A stretch of 64,000 bases of DNA from Ilex aquifolium (lineage: Eukaryota; Streptophyta; Magnoliopsida; Aquifoliales; Aquifoliaceae). How positions within the stretch are numbered: the stretch's first letter is position 1; every line of letters begins with the position of its first letter. The translations under genes and the position numbers were made by a program. Of this stretch, positions 37,005-49,541 are shown in pieces. The notes under the pieces are model-generated. The model searched no databases, was not told the DNA's origin, and worked only from the letters and a program-made list of their open reading frames with translations. Where the stretch lies: assembly GCA_951799425.1 (NCBI GenBank), contig OX637404.1, forward strand, positions 23,742,045 to 23,806,044. The letters run 5' to 3'.

Positions 37005-37307
37005 GTTGTAGGGATTATTAAAACACAGAGACTTTCTGTATCTCACACACACAAAAAAATACAAATGATTGTTAATGATCATTTAAGGTGATTTCCAAAA
37101 GTTGGCAGACCAAAAAAAAATTCTAAAAGTTTGGAGCAAAGTGAAATCTATATATAGAGAGGTGACATGAAATCGTTGAACATTAGAAAGTTACCAAAGC
37201 ATTGAAAAAAAGGAAAGTGTTGTATTATTCCTGAGATGTGTTGTTTTGTGTTGATGTCTCCAAGATATGGTAGACTCATGGCCTGGGTCTCCGACTACTT
37301 TAACATG

Positions 37308-37313
37308 ACGCGG
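37308..37313. promoter_or_regulatory. CGCG (CAMTA-type) motif upstream of CBP60 copy 2
   Basis: ACGCGG lies 186 bases before the ATG. The second site of copy 1 is altered here to ACTCGG. Confidence 0.4.
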
Positions 37314-37493
37314 TTTTTTTTTAACCGTAAAATAACTCGGTTAGATGTGCTACATACATAGTACATACATTCTCTCACACGCAACTGCAGGAGAGAGAGA
37401 GAGAGAGAGAGAGCATACGCACTTGCCAACCAAAGAGAAGGGTTCCAACACTCATTGAACTATTGAAGTCTAGTGTCAAATACTGTCTGAACC

Positions 37494-40400
37494 ATGTCAC
37501 AGAATAAAGAATTCGGATATAGCTACGTTTGTTCTATTCCTGAACTGTCTGAAGCAAACAAAAGTTCAGAGGATGAGCAAAGAAAAGTTCATGCTTTACG
37601 AAAGTGAGTACTCAGACATTCCATTCCTCCTCCTTTCAGAATATCTGCGCACACACACACACACACACACACTCATCTATGCATGTATGTCATCTGAATC
37701 GTTAAGATGAACTGGGTTTTGCTGTTTTGTTGATTGGGAATTGTTTTTGGGAAGCTCGTAGGTACTTGTGAGGCTTTGATATCTTTTGGGTATTGATTTT
37801 TTTTTTGTGTTTCTTGTTCTTGGTTTCTCAGGGTGGTTATGGAGGTGATAGAGAAACAGAAGATCCAGAAATTCATAAAACCAATTTGGCAGCTTTTGGT
37901 ACGGTAACTTCTGGGTATATTTTGGTTGAAAAGGCACATGAGTTTAAGTAATTCTGTATTTCTACAAGCATATTGGTTTTGTCTTTGTGAGTATATATCT
38001 CCAAGAAATTTTCTGTTTTAGTGTGTCTGTAACTACTTGGACATTGCTTGGATGTGCGATTTGGGGTTTCTTATGTTATGTGGTGGGAGAAAAGAGAGAG
38101 AATAATGGAGATTTGATTTATCCAATTACAACGTATTAACTGCTAATGCACCTTTCTTTTATCAAATCTCAGGTAGGGACATGGTCTAATCATGAGGGTA
38201 GTCTTTTATCATGGTTTTGGATCCTAAGTTTTTATGGATTCCTTCTTTGATATGATTTATCCAAAGCCATAATGTCTCAAATCGAGGAGGCCATATCATG
38301 TTCTGAAAGGTTTATTGCACTTAAATTACTTGTACATATCATTCATCATCTTCTGTCATTACTCTCTCTCATATCCTTGCTAAAAACTACAGGTGGGTCT
38401 TCTCGCCTCTTACATCTGATTCACCGATGGAATCGCTTTACTTGAATTTACATCAATAAACAATAAATTCCTGGAAATATTGATGTTAATAGTTATAATC
38501 TTCTTCTTCTTTTTTTCGAATTTAGAAGAGACGGTTTTACTTTATTGGGTTTGATTTCCTCAATGGGATATTTGGACGATACAAGTGTGCACAAATAGTC
38601 TTGATGCTGTAGATTGTTGTTGAATTAAAGGCCCTAGAATTAGAATGGATAGCGATTGATGATGTGGGCCATGTTTCCAAGGTTGAATGGCCTTCAACAG
38701 GAATAAGATGAGCTGATCAATATGGGTGGATGTTTTTCTTCTTAAATGCACATTTTCTTTTGAATCAATTTATCTGACAGTTTCAATACAGTTTTAATTC
38801 TGTTGGCTTCAGCTATCTCTGGGGTTCATCTTTTATTGTTGTTGGTGATTTTTGGTTTAGAGCATCAAAAGCCTCCGCATAAAAATTGGATTGTATCCGT
38901 TTTCAATCCGGAAGTTACGTGATTGTGAATTTAATATATATTAACTTTACTTTGTCAATGAATCTTCAATAATTTATGGAACAGAGACCAAAGATGCAGT
39001 GGTTTTTGGGTTCACAGTGTTTAAGCCACTCTATCCAGTAGTTTGCTTGTATGCGTTTGAAAGCGTCAATATGGTTGATGAAAATATTGAACTTAGTTTA
39101 CTTTTCTTAGTGGATTACCGCCAATAGTTCCCAACAATAAGACAGGGCACTTGTGTTCTGTCATTATGCAGTGGGAAAAAACTTACTTACCCTAATTAGA
39201 TGTTATTCTAGTTTACTTTGAGTCTTTGATGATAGTCTCCGCACCCCCTGGCACATTGAGCCCTTGTGATTGTACTTTAAGAATGGTAGATATTATGTTC
39301 TTAATAGTTGTCATGACTATTGAATGATTAGAATTCCAATTGAATCCAACTAGATTAATTAGAACTAGTAGTAAGTCACCCAAATAATGGGTTTCATGAG
39401 TTGCTTTTGTTTGCTTGATATGTTTTTTCTTTGCATGTTTGTGTGTTAGGGTTGGGGTTGTGGTGGTGGGGGTGGGGGGGGAAGATGAGGGGGATGAATC
39501 TTGTTATGAGCCAAAACAAGTCGTTACTTTTAGCTGTTTCTTATAGTCTGATATCTATCTTCACCACTTGCGAATGAATACTAATGTGCTTTACAGGCCC
39601 ATCCTGTCCTTACTACACTATTCATCATTGGAGGACTCAGACACCTCAGGTCTTAAATCCTTAATTTGTAGGATTTATGAATGGAAGGCTTCAGTTTTAC
39701 TGCATTTATTTGATGAAGTGCAGGCCATTTTGTAGAATGGATACCTGAAGTCACATTTGATTTTCCACGTTTTTTCTTCGTTAAATATTTGACACAGATC
39801 ATTTGGGTTGTATCTCTTAGACATAATCTTCCTTTGCCCTTAAGCTCAATTGTCTACGTGTATGGCTTATGGCTCTGTCTGATTTAATTTTTCACAAGTA
39901 TCACTAGTATCTCATTGGTGCTACATTTTTTCCAGGAAGAAAAGAACTATGAATTGGCAAAGGAAAAAATTTTGCCTATTTTGAAGTGGTGAGAAATAAT
40001 ATGAAGTGTTGATTACAATTTTAATTTTTTTTCTTTTCCTTTTGTTTTTTAAAAGGTAATCATGTTCAATTTCATTCTCTATTGACTATTATATCTGAGA
40101 TTCCCGTGTTCTTTTTACTCAGGAACTCAGGCAATGAGGTACATCCTTCTGAGATACATCCTTCAGAATCAGGGAATCTAAAATTGCAGTTCTTGGGCAG
40201 TATCTCTCCACAGGTGTTCACTGGAATTGATATTGCAGGAAAGGAAAACAGCTTACAGGTAGCTTTACTTGATGCTGTTACAGGGCAAGTTGTTACATCT
40301 GGGCCAGAAGCCTCAGCAGAGGTGGAAATTGTTGTGGTTCATGGAGATTTTGGTGTCGATGAAGGGGGAAGTTGGACTCTCGAAGTGTTCAACAGTAAAA

Positions 40401-43400
40401 TTATTAGAAGGGAAGGAAAACAATCAATGCTTCATGGAAATCTGCGTCAGAATTTGAAAAAGGGCATCTGTTCAATTCATAACATTTGCTTCAGACATAC
40501 TAACGTCTGGATGAAAAGTGGTAAATATAGGCTAGGGGCAAAAGTCGTGGATCATTCTAGTGGGACCAGAATAAGAGAGGCAAAGACAGAACCATTCATT
40601 GTTAAGGATCGCCGTGGATTAGTGCCAGGTAAGCCTATATTTAATATGCAATGAGGTGATTAATCACGTCTCAGGCTACCCTTATGGTCGGTCAGTCATA
40701 TGAGTTTTAGTGCAGCATACTGCATGGATATAGCGAGTAAATCATAGAATGTCATTTATGTGTCAACTAAAATCTAAGTACGATAGGATTGTAAAATAAA
40801 ATATGTATGCATGACTAATATCCACTTCACTATTAATGTTAAGAAGGAACTAACCCTTTACAGACACCGAAGAAATGTTTGAAAAAGAAAGGACGAATCT
40901 TTCATTGGCACAGTTATGGATATTATTGGAACATGTTGATACATGATTGAGGTAGTTTCCCTTCTAAAACTCCATGTTATGTACTGTGTGTTTCTTTTCA
41001 GAGGGGGAAATTTTTTTGGATTTGGGACTTTATCTGAATAACTGTAATAATAAGCTTGATTTTTCTAAAATTTGCATAATTTGTTTATCTTGTTTTACAT
41101 TTCTTGCGTAGATTAGGAAACTACAAACACAAAGACACACAGAGAAGGTTATATCATTACTATTGTCATCTGAATAACTTTCCAAAGTGACAAATCGAAT
41201 GAAACACAAACATAACATCTGGTTTCTGTTTGCAGTGAACCAGAAACATTACCCCCCATCTGAATCAGATGAAGTATGGCGACTAGAAAAAATTCAGAAA
41301 AGTGGTGTTTTCCACAAGCGTTTGAGCAAAGAAAACATCAACACTGTGAAGGATTTTTTAACACAATATCATACGAACCGTGAAAGGCTACAAGAAGTAA
41401 GATTTCATTGCTCTTTCCTCGTATATTTGAACTTGTGGTATTTGAACTAGTTGTATGTTGACCAAGATCACTAGCTAGTTGTGTGTGAACTTGTTGACAC
41501 TTCACTCTGAAAATAATGTTTGTCAAGGAATTACATCCTAATTATAAGAACTGTTGCCTTTCTAAATGTTGAATATGCCGAAATTTGTTCTTCTTTTCTG
41601 TCTCTCCCTTGGGGTTTTTAGGTTTTTTTTTTTTTCTGTTGGGGGGGTAAGATTTGAACCAACCCTAACATTATCCCACTTTTTTTTCAAATTGGAATGA
41701 ACTATGATCTGAGTTTCTTTTTTTAATTGCGAGATCTGAGCATATTTCTGTTAAGTTACTGTGTCCTGCAATTAAAACGCCCAAAGTATACTAGTTGGCC
41801 TTTTGTTGGCATCGATATACTTACATCTAAACTCAAATTTTCTGAGGTTCCTGACTTGAGCACCTAATGTTTTATGTTCCTACTAGACACCTATGCAATT
41901 CTGTCCTTGGGATATAGAATTGTATGAAGGATTCCATGCTCATAACACATTAGGGGTGCAGACCAAGGGCCAGAATAAAACCGAAATTATACTAAAGTTC
42001 ACGCTTTCTATGTAGGTACGTTAGTCTACAATGACATTTGTGATTGAATGTTGGTTTATACGTGAACAGTAACATCTGGTTGTTTAAAGCCTTGAATAGA
42101 GGCTATTTATCTCTGACAAAGAATAAGCTATTTCACTTTCCTTGGTCACATGAAGCAATGGCAGTAATTGTTTGTTTGTACCTCTACAGATCCTTGGCAA
42201 GAATATGTCTGGTAAGAGGTGGGAGGCCACTGTGAAGCATGCTCAGACATGTAAAGACTATACTTCTCTTACTCATTGCTCTTTACCCTCATCTGACGGT
42301 CTTTACCCTAAGAACTTCGACAACCCGGATTGCTCCAATGTATACAACTTTGGGACTTCTGACATGCATGATCGTTGTAATTCTACACAACCTGGTGCAT
42401 TGTTTCAAGGTATCATTCCACCCATACTTCCCAGTTTGCCTACAAGTACTCTGGAGGAACATGGATTGCAGAACAATGGCAATATGGATCATATCTATGA
42501 CCCATCTTTGAGTGTCCCAGAAAATGGCACCAACTTTCCGAGCTACGACAGAGGACTTGCTGATCAACAGACTGTGGAGGATTTTTTAACCCAATATTCT
42601 TTGAACCGTGAAAGACCACAAGAAGTAAGAATTCATTGCTCTTTCCTCATATATTTACTTAAGGATTAAGATTACTAGCTAATTGTGTGTGAACTTGTTT
42701 TGTCAAGGCATTACATTCTAATTATAAGAAGTGCTGCCTTTCTAAAGGTTGAATATGCCGAAATTTGTTCTTCTTTTCTATATCTTTCTTGGGGTTTTTT
42801 GGTTTTTTTTGTTTCTTTTGTTGGGAGGATAAGTTTTGAACTCATCCTAACATTACCCCACTTTTTTTTCCAAATATGACTATGATGACTTTGATGCAAA
42901 ATTCCATTCAATAATTTTGCACATCTCCTTTGTTAAGAACATAGAAAAGATAAGTTTGCAATCTGTTACTTAAGATAATTGATTCAAAAGGGACTTTGGT
43001 GTGAACTATGATCTGATTTGCTTTTTCAGTTGCAAGATCTAAGCATATTTATGTTAAGCTACAGTGTCCTGCAATTAAAACGCCCAAAGTATACTAGTTG
43101 ACCTTCTGTTGGCATCGATATACTTACACCTAAACTCAAATTTTCTTTGGTTCCTGACGTGAGCACCTAATTTTCTTGCTAGACACCTATGCAATTCTGT
43201 TCTTGGTATATAGAATTGTATGAAGGATTCCGTGCTCATAAAAAACTAGAGGTGCAGACCAAAGGCCAGTATGAAACCGAAATTATAGTAGAGTTCAGGC
43301 TTTCTATGTAGGTACATTATTCTATAATGACATTTGTGATTGAATGTTGGTTTATACGTGAACAACAACATCTGGTTGTTTAAAGCCTTGAATAGAGGCT

Positions 43401-44085
43401 ATTCATCTCTGACAAAGAATAAGCTATTTCACTTTCCTTGGTCACATGAAGTAATGGCAGTAATTGTTTGTTTGTACCTCTACAGGTCCTTGGCAAGAAT
43501 ATGTCGGGTAAGAAGCATGCTCAGACATGTAAAGACTATACTTCTCTTACTCATCGCTCTTTACCCTCATCTGACAGTCTTTACCCCAAGAACTTCGACA
43601 ACCCGGATTGCTCCAATGTATACAACTTTGGGACTTCTGACATGCATGATCATTATAATCCTACACAACCTGGTGCATTGTTTCAAGGTATCATTCCACC
43701 CATACTTCCCAGTTTGCCTACAAGTACTCTGGAGGAACATGGATTGCAGAACAATAGCAATACAGATCATATCTATGACCAATCTTCCAGTGTCCCAGGC
43801 AATGGCACCAACTCCCCGCTCTGCGACCTAGGGTCTCTCTTTCCTGATTGGGACATAAACAACTTCCTGGATTTTTCGGAGTTTGATCCTGACTTTGCCC
43901 TCAAGAATCATGCTTTGGAATCACTTGCTCATTATGAGGGTGTTGTCCATGCTGTAGTTGTTCCTAGTGGTAAGGCCCGGCGGAGATGGGCAATAATATT
44001 CAAGGGTCTGGGATGGTTGTTCAAGATGAGAAAGCTTGTCAGTTCGAAAAAGAACAATGTTGCTAAAAAGCGGAGACTCTACTAA
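37494..44085 (+). CDS. CBP60-like protein, copy 2, with duplicated chimeric exon (643 aa, or 498 if skipped)
   Basis: Exons 37494-37603, 37832-37898, 39936-39988, 40123-40628, 41236-41396, 42190-42624 (6a) and 43486-44085 (6b). All junctions are GT-AG and in phase. The family core lies in exon 4 ([33 protein letters not shown]), with [10 protein letters not shown] in exon 5. Exon 6a begins like a normal exon 6 ([21 protein letters not shown]) but ends in exon-5-like sequence ([15 protein letters not shown]). Exon 6b restarts exon 6 but lacks RWEATV, then runs to the calmodulin-binding-type helix ([18 protein letters not shown]). Exons 5, 6a and 6b meet at phase 0, so either including or skipping 6a keeps the frame. 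The 111-bp segments 42410-42520 and its 6b counterpart are coding here but are an intron in the other copies. Confidence 0.8.
41397..43485 (+). repeat. internal tandem duplication in CBP60 copy 2
   Basis: Intron 5 plus exon 6 (41397 to about 42560) is repeated from 42625 to about 43750, with near-identical stretches such as 'tttatacgtgaaca'. The join lies in exon 6a at ATCAACA (42563-42569), a word found in both exon 5 and the exon 7 of copies 1 and 3. This suggests recombination at short homology. Confidence 0.75.
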
Positions 44086-44211
44086 TGTGATTGTCCAGAA
44101 TGGTTCGATCATATGATCCCATGTACAGTGCAAGCAACTGCTTCCCAATCAAAAATTGTGTGAAGGTTGGACAAGTTGGAGCTTTTTTCAGATGCCACAC
44201 AAAGTGTAAGC

Positions 44212-44217
44212 AATAAA
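44212..44217 (+). terminator. poly(A) signal of CBP60 copy 2
   Basis: AATAAA about 127 bases after the stop, at the same place as in copies 1 and 3. Confidence 0.55.
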
Positions 44218-45189
44218 TGTGTGAGGCATAGTTCTGTTAGCTGGACTTCATGTTTGTTTTTCGTTATATTGTTAAATATCTTTTATTTCCCCTACATAAG
44301 TTGATGTATTAGTTCAATGAATTATATGTTCGTCTTTCATTTGTTGGAGATTCGATCTCAAACTGATGGAAACCAAAGCAAGAATCTTGAAGAGAGCATA
44401 TACGATTTGATATATTGAATGCGGGAATATAAACATATAATCTTTGTAGCTAAAATACCCTCTAAACAAGCAAAATCACTGTGAACTGGAATAGTATTGT
44501 TGAGTATACAAGTTTCAATTTTGTGGGCAACAAGAGTAATGGACAGGGGCACTGTCAAGCTTCCCATATTGTGGCCAAGAGACTCTACATTATAACTGAT
44601 ATCATGGTCAAGCTTGAAAGTGCAAGGTTCATCTCTACTTGGCAAAGTGGATGACTAATAGACTGTGCATAATAATAACCAAGACCCTTTACAGTACATT
44701 GTGCTCACCCATTACACTATCGAGTTCTTAGTACGCTTAGCCATTCAAACACACATACACAGACAATTTTAAGATCAACACCTCAATGAAATTCAATTAC
44801 ACAATGAACATTCACATCGCAAGCAGTACTTCTATGCTTTCAATAAGCCATATGTTACCTCTAAAAGTATACATTTTTTTTTTATAATTCGGCCTTCCAC
44901 CTTATTTACTTTGTCAACCACAAACCTACAACAGAATTCCCAGGCACCTCATCGTTTTGTGCAAAAGGAATCAAACAACTGAATGCAAACCCAGGTCCAA
45001 ATGCACAACTTGAGTACATCAATTCAATTAGTACAATTTAGAATTCTTGCCTGTGCCCCAAAGGCACTATGTAACATTCCAAAAAAAATTCGCAAGCAAT
45101 TGCGAGGGTTTGGAGGAACTACACAATTCAAATAAAATATAAAAATTACAACTCAAATACATATTATTCCTTAAATGAGTGAGTCATAC
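44218..45189. other. 3' flank of unit 2, then unassigned DNA
   Basis: Similar to the copy 1 flank until about 44585, then no recognisable feature. Confidence 0.5.
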
Positions 45190-45192
45190 TAA

Positions 45193-45674
45193 TGGCCTGT
45201 TTGGTATGAGGGAAAATAGGATGGATGGAAAATGGTGAATGGAAAGTAGGATGGAAAATGTAATTTTCCTTTGTTTGGTTAGAAGGGAAAGATGGAGAGA
45301 AAGGAAAGATGGAGGGAAAGTAAATCCATGCTGCCCACCATTTTTTATCCCTCCATTTTTGGGCGGAAAGTGGCAGACAAGTTGATCAAGATGGGTCCCA
45401 CAGCTGGTTAATTACCATTTACTCCAAAGAACTCATCTCTCAATAAATTATTCATATTCTATTAAGGGTATTTTTGATATTTCACAAATAATAATATTCT
45501 ATTATTTTTTTTCCATACCAAATAAAATAATAAAGAATTTATTCCTTCCACTTTTCCATCCTTCTTACCAAACACAAAATATGGAAAACCTCTTTTCTTC
45601 CATCAAGGATGAAAAATCTATCCCTCCTACTTTTCCATCCCTCCAACATTCCATCCCTCCTACCAAACGGACCA
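45193..45674. mobile_element. Tourist-type MITE, 482 bp
   Basis: Inverted ends TGGCCTGTTTGGTATG and CCTACCAAACGGACCA, with TAA duplicated on both sides (45190-45192, 45675-45677). Confidence 0.8.
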
Positions 45675-45677
45675 TAA

Positions 45678-46605
45678 AAAATTTGATGGAATCTACTCAT
45701 CCAAAGGATAATATGCATTTAGATTACAATTTTTTGGCTTTTATTTGGGTGGTATAGTATTATTCAATAAAAAATAAAAAAAAATAGATTATTTGACCTA
45801 TTTACAAAAAAATACATAAGATATGTCTTTTAATGACCCAATAAATTAGCACATGTCCTTATTGTCAAAATAAATTGTCATGTTATCCTTGATTTTAATT
45901 TTTACGCCCAGATGCTGAGATAGCATACGACTCGATATTGTACAAAACTTAGGCAAACTCAACTTAGGTAAAATCAACTTAGCAAAGAAAAAGTACTTTT
46001 ACGGTATCAAAAAAAAATTAAAAAATGATATCATACCAAAAGTTACCATTTTTTAATGTCAAGTTACATATTTTAAAGGTAAAGTTTTTTTTTTTTTGCT
46101 CTTGAAATAAAAAGGGGTGGGGAGGCAAAAGAGAGTGCCCAAAAACTATCCGGATAAGTCCTTATTGGTGAGGTCATGAGGTCCCTGATAGCGCTCGTTA
46201 CTTTTCTTAGAAACGAACCTAGCTAGGCTAGTATAGCAGTCAACCATTGAACCTCATGTGGACTCCAAAACTCAAACCTCCAACCTTAAGGTGAGAAGTT
46301 CGGTCAGTATCTCACTGCACCACCCCACTTGATGATTTTTAAAAGTGAAATTACAATTTTATGAAGTAATTTCATAATTGATCATGAATATCTCAGTTAT
46401 AACTTTACTTTAAAAAAGTATAATTTTACCTCAAAAAATAATTATTTTATCTTAAAGATTGTAATTTCATCAACTTTTCCAATTATAACTTCTATCTCGA
46501 AAAAATATAATTAAATCTCAAAAAATATTATTTTAGTACGATATCAAAATCAGTAGTGACACCGTAGTCTTCCTCTAGCTAGAAACAGAGAAAGAGGACT
46601 TTTTT
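45678..46605. other. intergenic, no supported feature
   Basis: AT-rich. A stretch near 46085-46325 resembles repetitive DNA of LTR or gene-flank type, but no ends could be defined. Confidence 0.4.
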
Positions 46606-47045
46606 TGTTTTTGGAAAAATTTTAATACACACCTCATAGTTTATTATATCTTTAAGAATACATCTTCTATTATCAAAAACATCATTGACATCCCTTCTAG
46701 TTTATATTTAAACATCACTGACACTCTCTGCTATTAAACCATCATTTCTAACAAAAAACATTCATCTAAAATACCAAAAATACCCCTACATAAATCCTAA
46801 ACAATTTTTCTACATAAAATTCGATTAAAATTCGAATCGATTAAAATTCATTTTTCTACATATTAAAATTTAAGTCAATTAAAATTCAATTCGAGCTGAT
46901 TAAATTTTATTTTTTTACGTATTAAAATTCAAACCAATTTGAGCTCTACCTGAACTGTTAGCGCCGATTAAAATTAGATTCGAGTTGATTAAAATTTATA
47001 TTTTTTAATTTATTAAAATTCATGTCAATTAAAATTCTATTCAAG
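46606..47045 (+). repeat. dispersed repeat, first copy
   Basis: Starts GGAAAAATTTTAATACACACC, then is dense in 'attaaaattc' words. An inverted copy lies at 62372-63421. The outer end resembles the ends of the Mutator-like element at 11176-12715, so it may be a related terminal segment. Confidence 0.5.
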
Positions 47046-48289
47046 TTGATTATAATTTAGGGTAAATTACATCAAGACCCCCTGGTGTTTGTCACTAATA
47101 CAGACAGACCCCCTCAAGTATAAAATATAACACCGCCACCCCCTAAAGTTTGATATAAATAGCCCCCTGGTGTTAAAGTTTGTCCAAAGCACCGTTAAAT
47201 CTCAATGAATTCAACATATTCTTGTAACAAAATTCCTAAATTACCCCTGAAATATCCATCCTAAACCACTAAATATTTGCAAAACCCAAAATTTTTGAGT
47301 TCGTAGCAAAACCTCCACCACCCTATGCTGCCACCACACCACCCATTACACACACGAAACTTCACCCACCACTACCGTCTCTTACCGACACTCACCCACA
47401 AATAACCACGGGCACAATCTCCGCCATGGATGAACCATGGAAGCACCACTTTATAGCCCACCCACTACCATCATCACATGCATGAGAATCTACCACTCAC
47501 CACCACCAATCTACCTTTGTCGAAGCCAATTCCCTAAGACCATCTCAACCACACCCACTAACCCCTCATCCATATCTCTAATTTCTCTTCATGAGGTTCA
47601 TCCATAGAAATGCTATTGAAGTTTTCTCCGTTCAGTTGGCTTTGCTGTGATTTTGTCTCTCTATCCAACAATTAACAGAATTGCGGCCCTTGAGTTTGGG
47701 GGTTATAGTGAGGTGGAGGTTTGCTGGGGGAGGGTCGTGGTGAAGAACGTAAGAGAGAGAAGAGGTTTGCAATGGATAGGGCTTTACCCTTTAATTATAC
47801 CATTTTCCCTATTACAAACCCCACCACCTCCCCTTGAAGCCTACGTCCCACCGTTTGCCCAACCCACCAAAGTCCCAACTGCCAACTCCACCAATTGGCA
47901 AATTCTGCCACTCTCTCTCTCTCTATCTCTCTTTCTCTCTTCACACAAAAACACCACACACAGGCGGGACCAAGCGATAGGGAAGATGATGTTTGGGCAG
48001 GCGGCGATGGTAATGTATTGATGGGTCTGGCTGGTCGGTGATATGGTTTTGATGATGGTTGTTATGGTGGTGGGTTTGATGGACAGTTTCGGTTATATGG
48101 GTTTGATGGACGGTTTCGGTTATATGGGTTTGATGGACGGTTTTGGTGATATAGGTTTGATGGTGGTTGTTATGGTGGTGGATTTGATGGTGGCTATTAT
48201 GGGGGTGGATTTGATGAGCGATTAACAATAGAACACAAAGAGAGAGGGAGGGGTCGATGGTGGGTTTGATGGACGGTTTCAGTGATATG
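47046..48289. other. region opening with a Mutator-like end and holding a Gly-rich coding-like repeat
   Basis: It opens GGGTAAATTACATCAAGACC, like plant Mutator ends, but I found no matching right end. Bases 48036-48222 are tandem 'gggtttgatggacggtttc' units. One plus frame reads GGCYGGGFDG-like repeats with a stop, resembling a glycine-rich protein piece. No gene is claimed. Confidence 0.4.
48036..48222 (+). repeat. short tandem repeat built on 'gtttgatgg'
   Basis: Units of about 30 bases near 48080-48170, flanked by 'ggtggttgttatggtggtgg' blocks. Confidence 0.75.
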
Positions 48290-49541
48290 TGTCACTCCCC
48301 ATCTCGGTCTCCCAAGGATGAGACGCGACTAGGTTTTTGATATATCTATTTACATATATAATATGGATTAATAAAACACTAAATAATTCCACAGGTGCAA
48401 CAACACCACTCATCACCTTAGTCATTAAGCATGATGGTAATACCTGACTCATAACCTGTACCATATATAATACACGTACCATTTCTATTTTCAGGCCATA
48501 TATATATATACAAAATCCTACACCCGCATAGCATACATCACAAAGTATGCTTGTTGAGTCTGTTTACAATTATACATCATTAACCTGCTATAACAATCTC
48601 TCACTCAATATAATATACAACCGAGCAAATAATTATACAAACACTCAACCTAGATCACTCAACTCATTAAAGCTAAATACATAATTAACAGACATACAAC
48701 CTGAGTAATATCACACTAACTTCATTGGACTACCCCAGACTGAATTCAACTCCACGAGATAATACTCAATCGACTGGACAGTGGACTGATCTGCAACTCC
48801 CTCAATAGTACATGAAAAAAAGAAGCTATAGGGGTGTGAGTTAAACCACGCGCTCAGTGAGTATACATGTTGTATATGAAATAGAAATGATAGTAATACA
48901 CAGAAGTAAGTAGATACTACGTAGATACACATATCAAACAACAACATCAATCCAATTCCAAAGAGTTCACAAGCCACAACACATCCATACCACCCCTCAT
49001 CGGGTAGTCGATCCCACATGGATCCGTGTCTCCCGAACCTCCCGGGATCACCACAGTGCTACCACATCACTGCACGCCCAGTGATCAGGCATCGACGCTC
49101 ATGTCTCAGACAGTGTGCCACATTCCACAATACACAATACAAAAACATCATTCAATCACATAAGCACATAACACATAATCCTGAAAAAATGCTATTAAAT
49201 TCTATTATTTACTATCATCTTATAATAGCATTTTCAAAACATATAAAGATATATACCCACCTCAAGTGTATAGATCTATGGGCCTTCGGACCTACCAGTG
49301 GATCCTTTCGGTATTACCGTATCTGTCTCAACACCGACTGTTCTACATGTTCCACCTAACATATTTATAATTACAATATCAACATGTTTATCATATTTAA
49401 TAATTAATCATGCACTAATGCATGCAAGATGATTCAACCAAAAGTACCCCGGTAGCCCCGGCTACCGCACTGTCCACTCACACACTGACACATTAGCTTC
49501 CTCAAGGGCATAGCTATAATGGAGAAATTCTATACAAAACT
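48290..49541 (+). mobile_element. LTR-like non-coding sequence, Ty3 type
   Basis: Starts TGTCACTCCCCATCTCGG, a Ty3-LTR-like start, and contains a 'gctcagtgagta' word often seen in such LTRs. The right end was not defined. Its orientation is opposite to the adjoining pol relic, so the two may be separate insertions. Confidence 0.35.

Noticed and set aside
42289..42567. Minus-strand and alternate-frame ORFs over CBP60 exon 6
   Set aside because: They are shadows of the coding exon.
48043..48225. Glycine-rich or Met/Val-rich protein gene
   Set aside because: The frames arise from a short tandem repeat, and the Gly-rich frame contains a stop.
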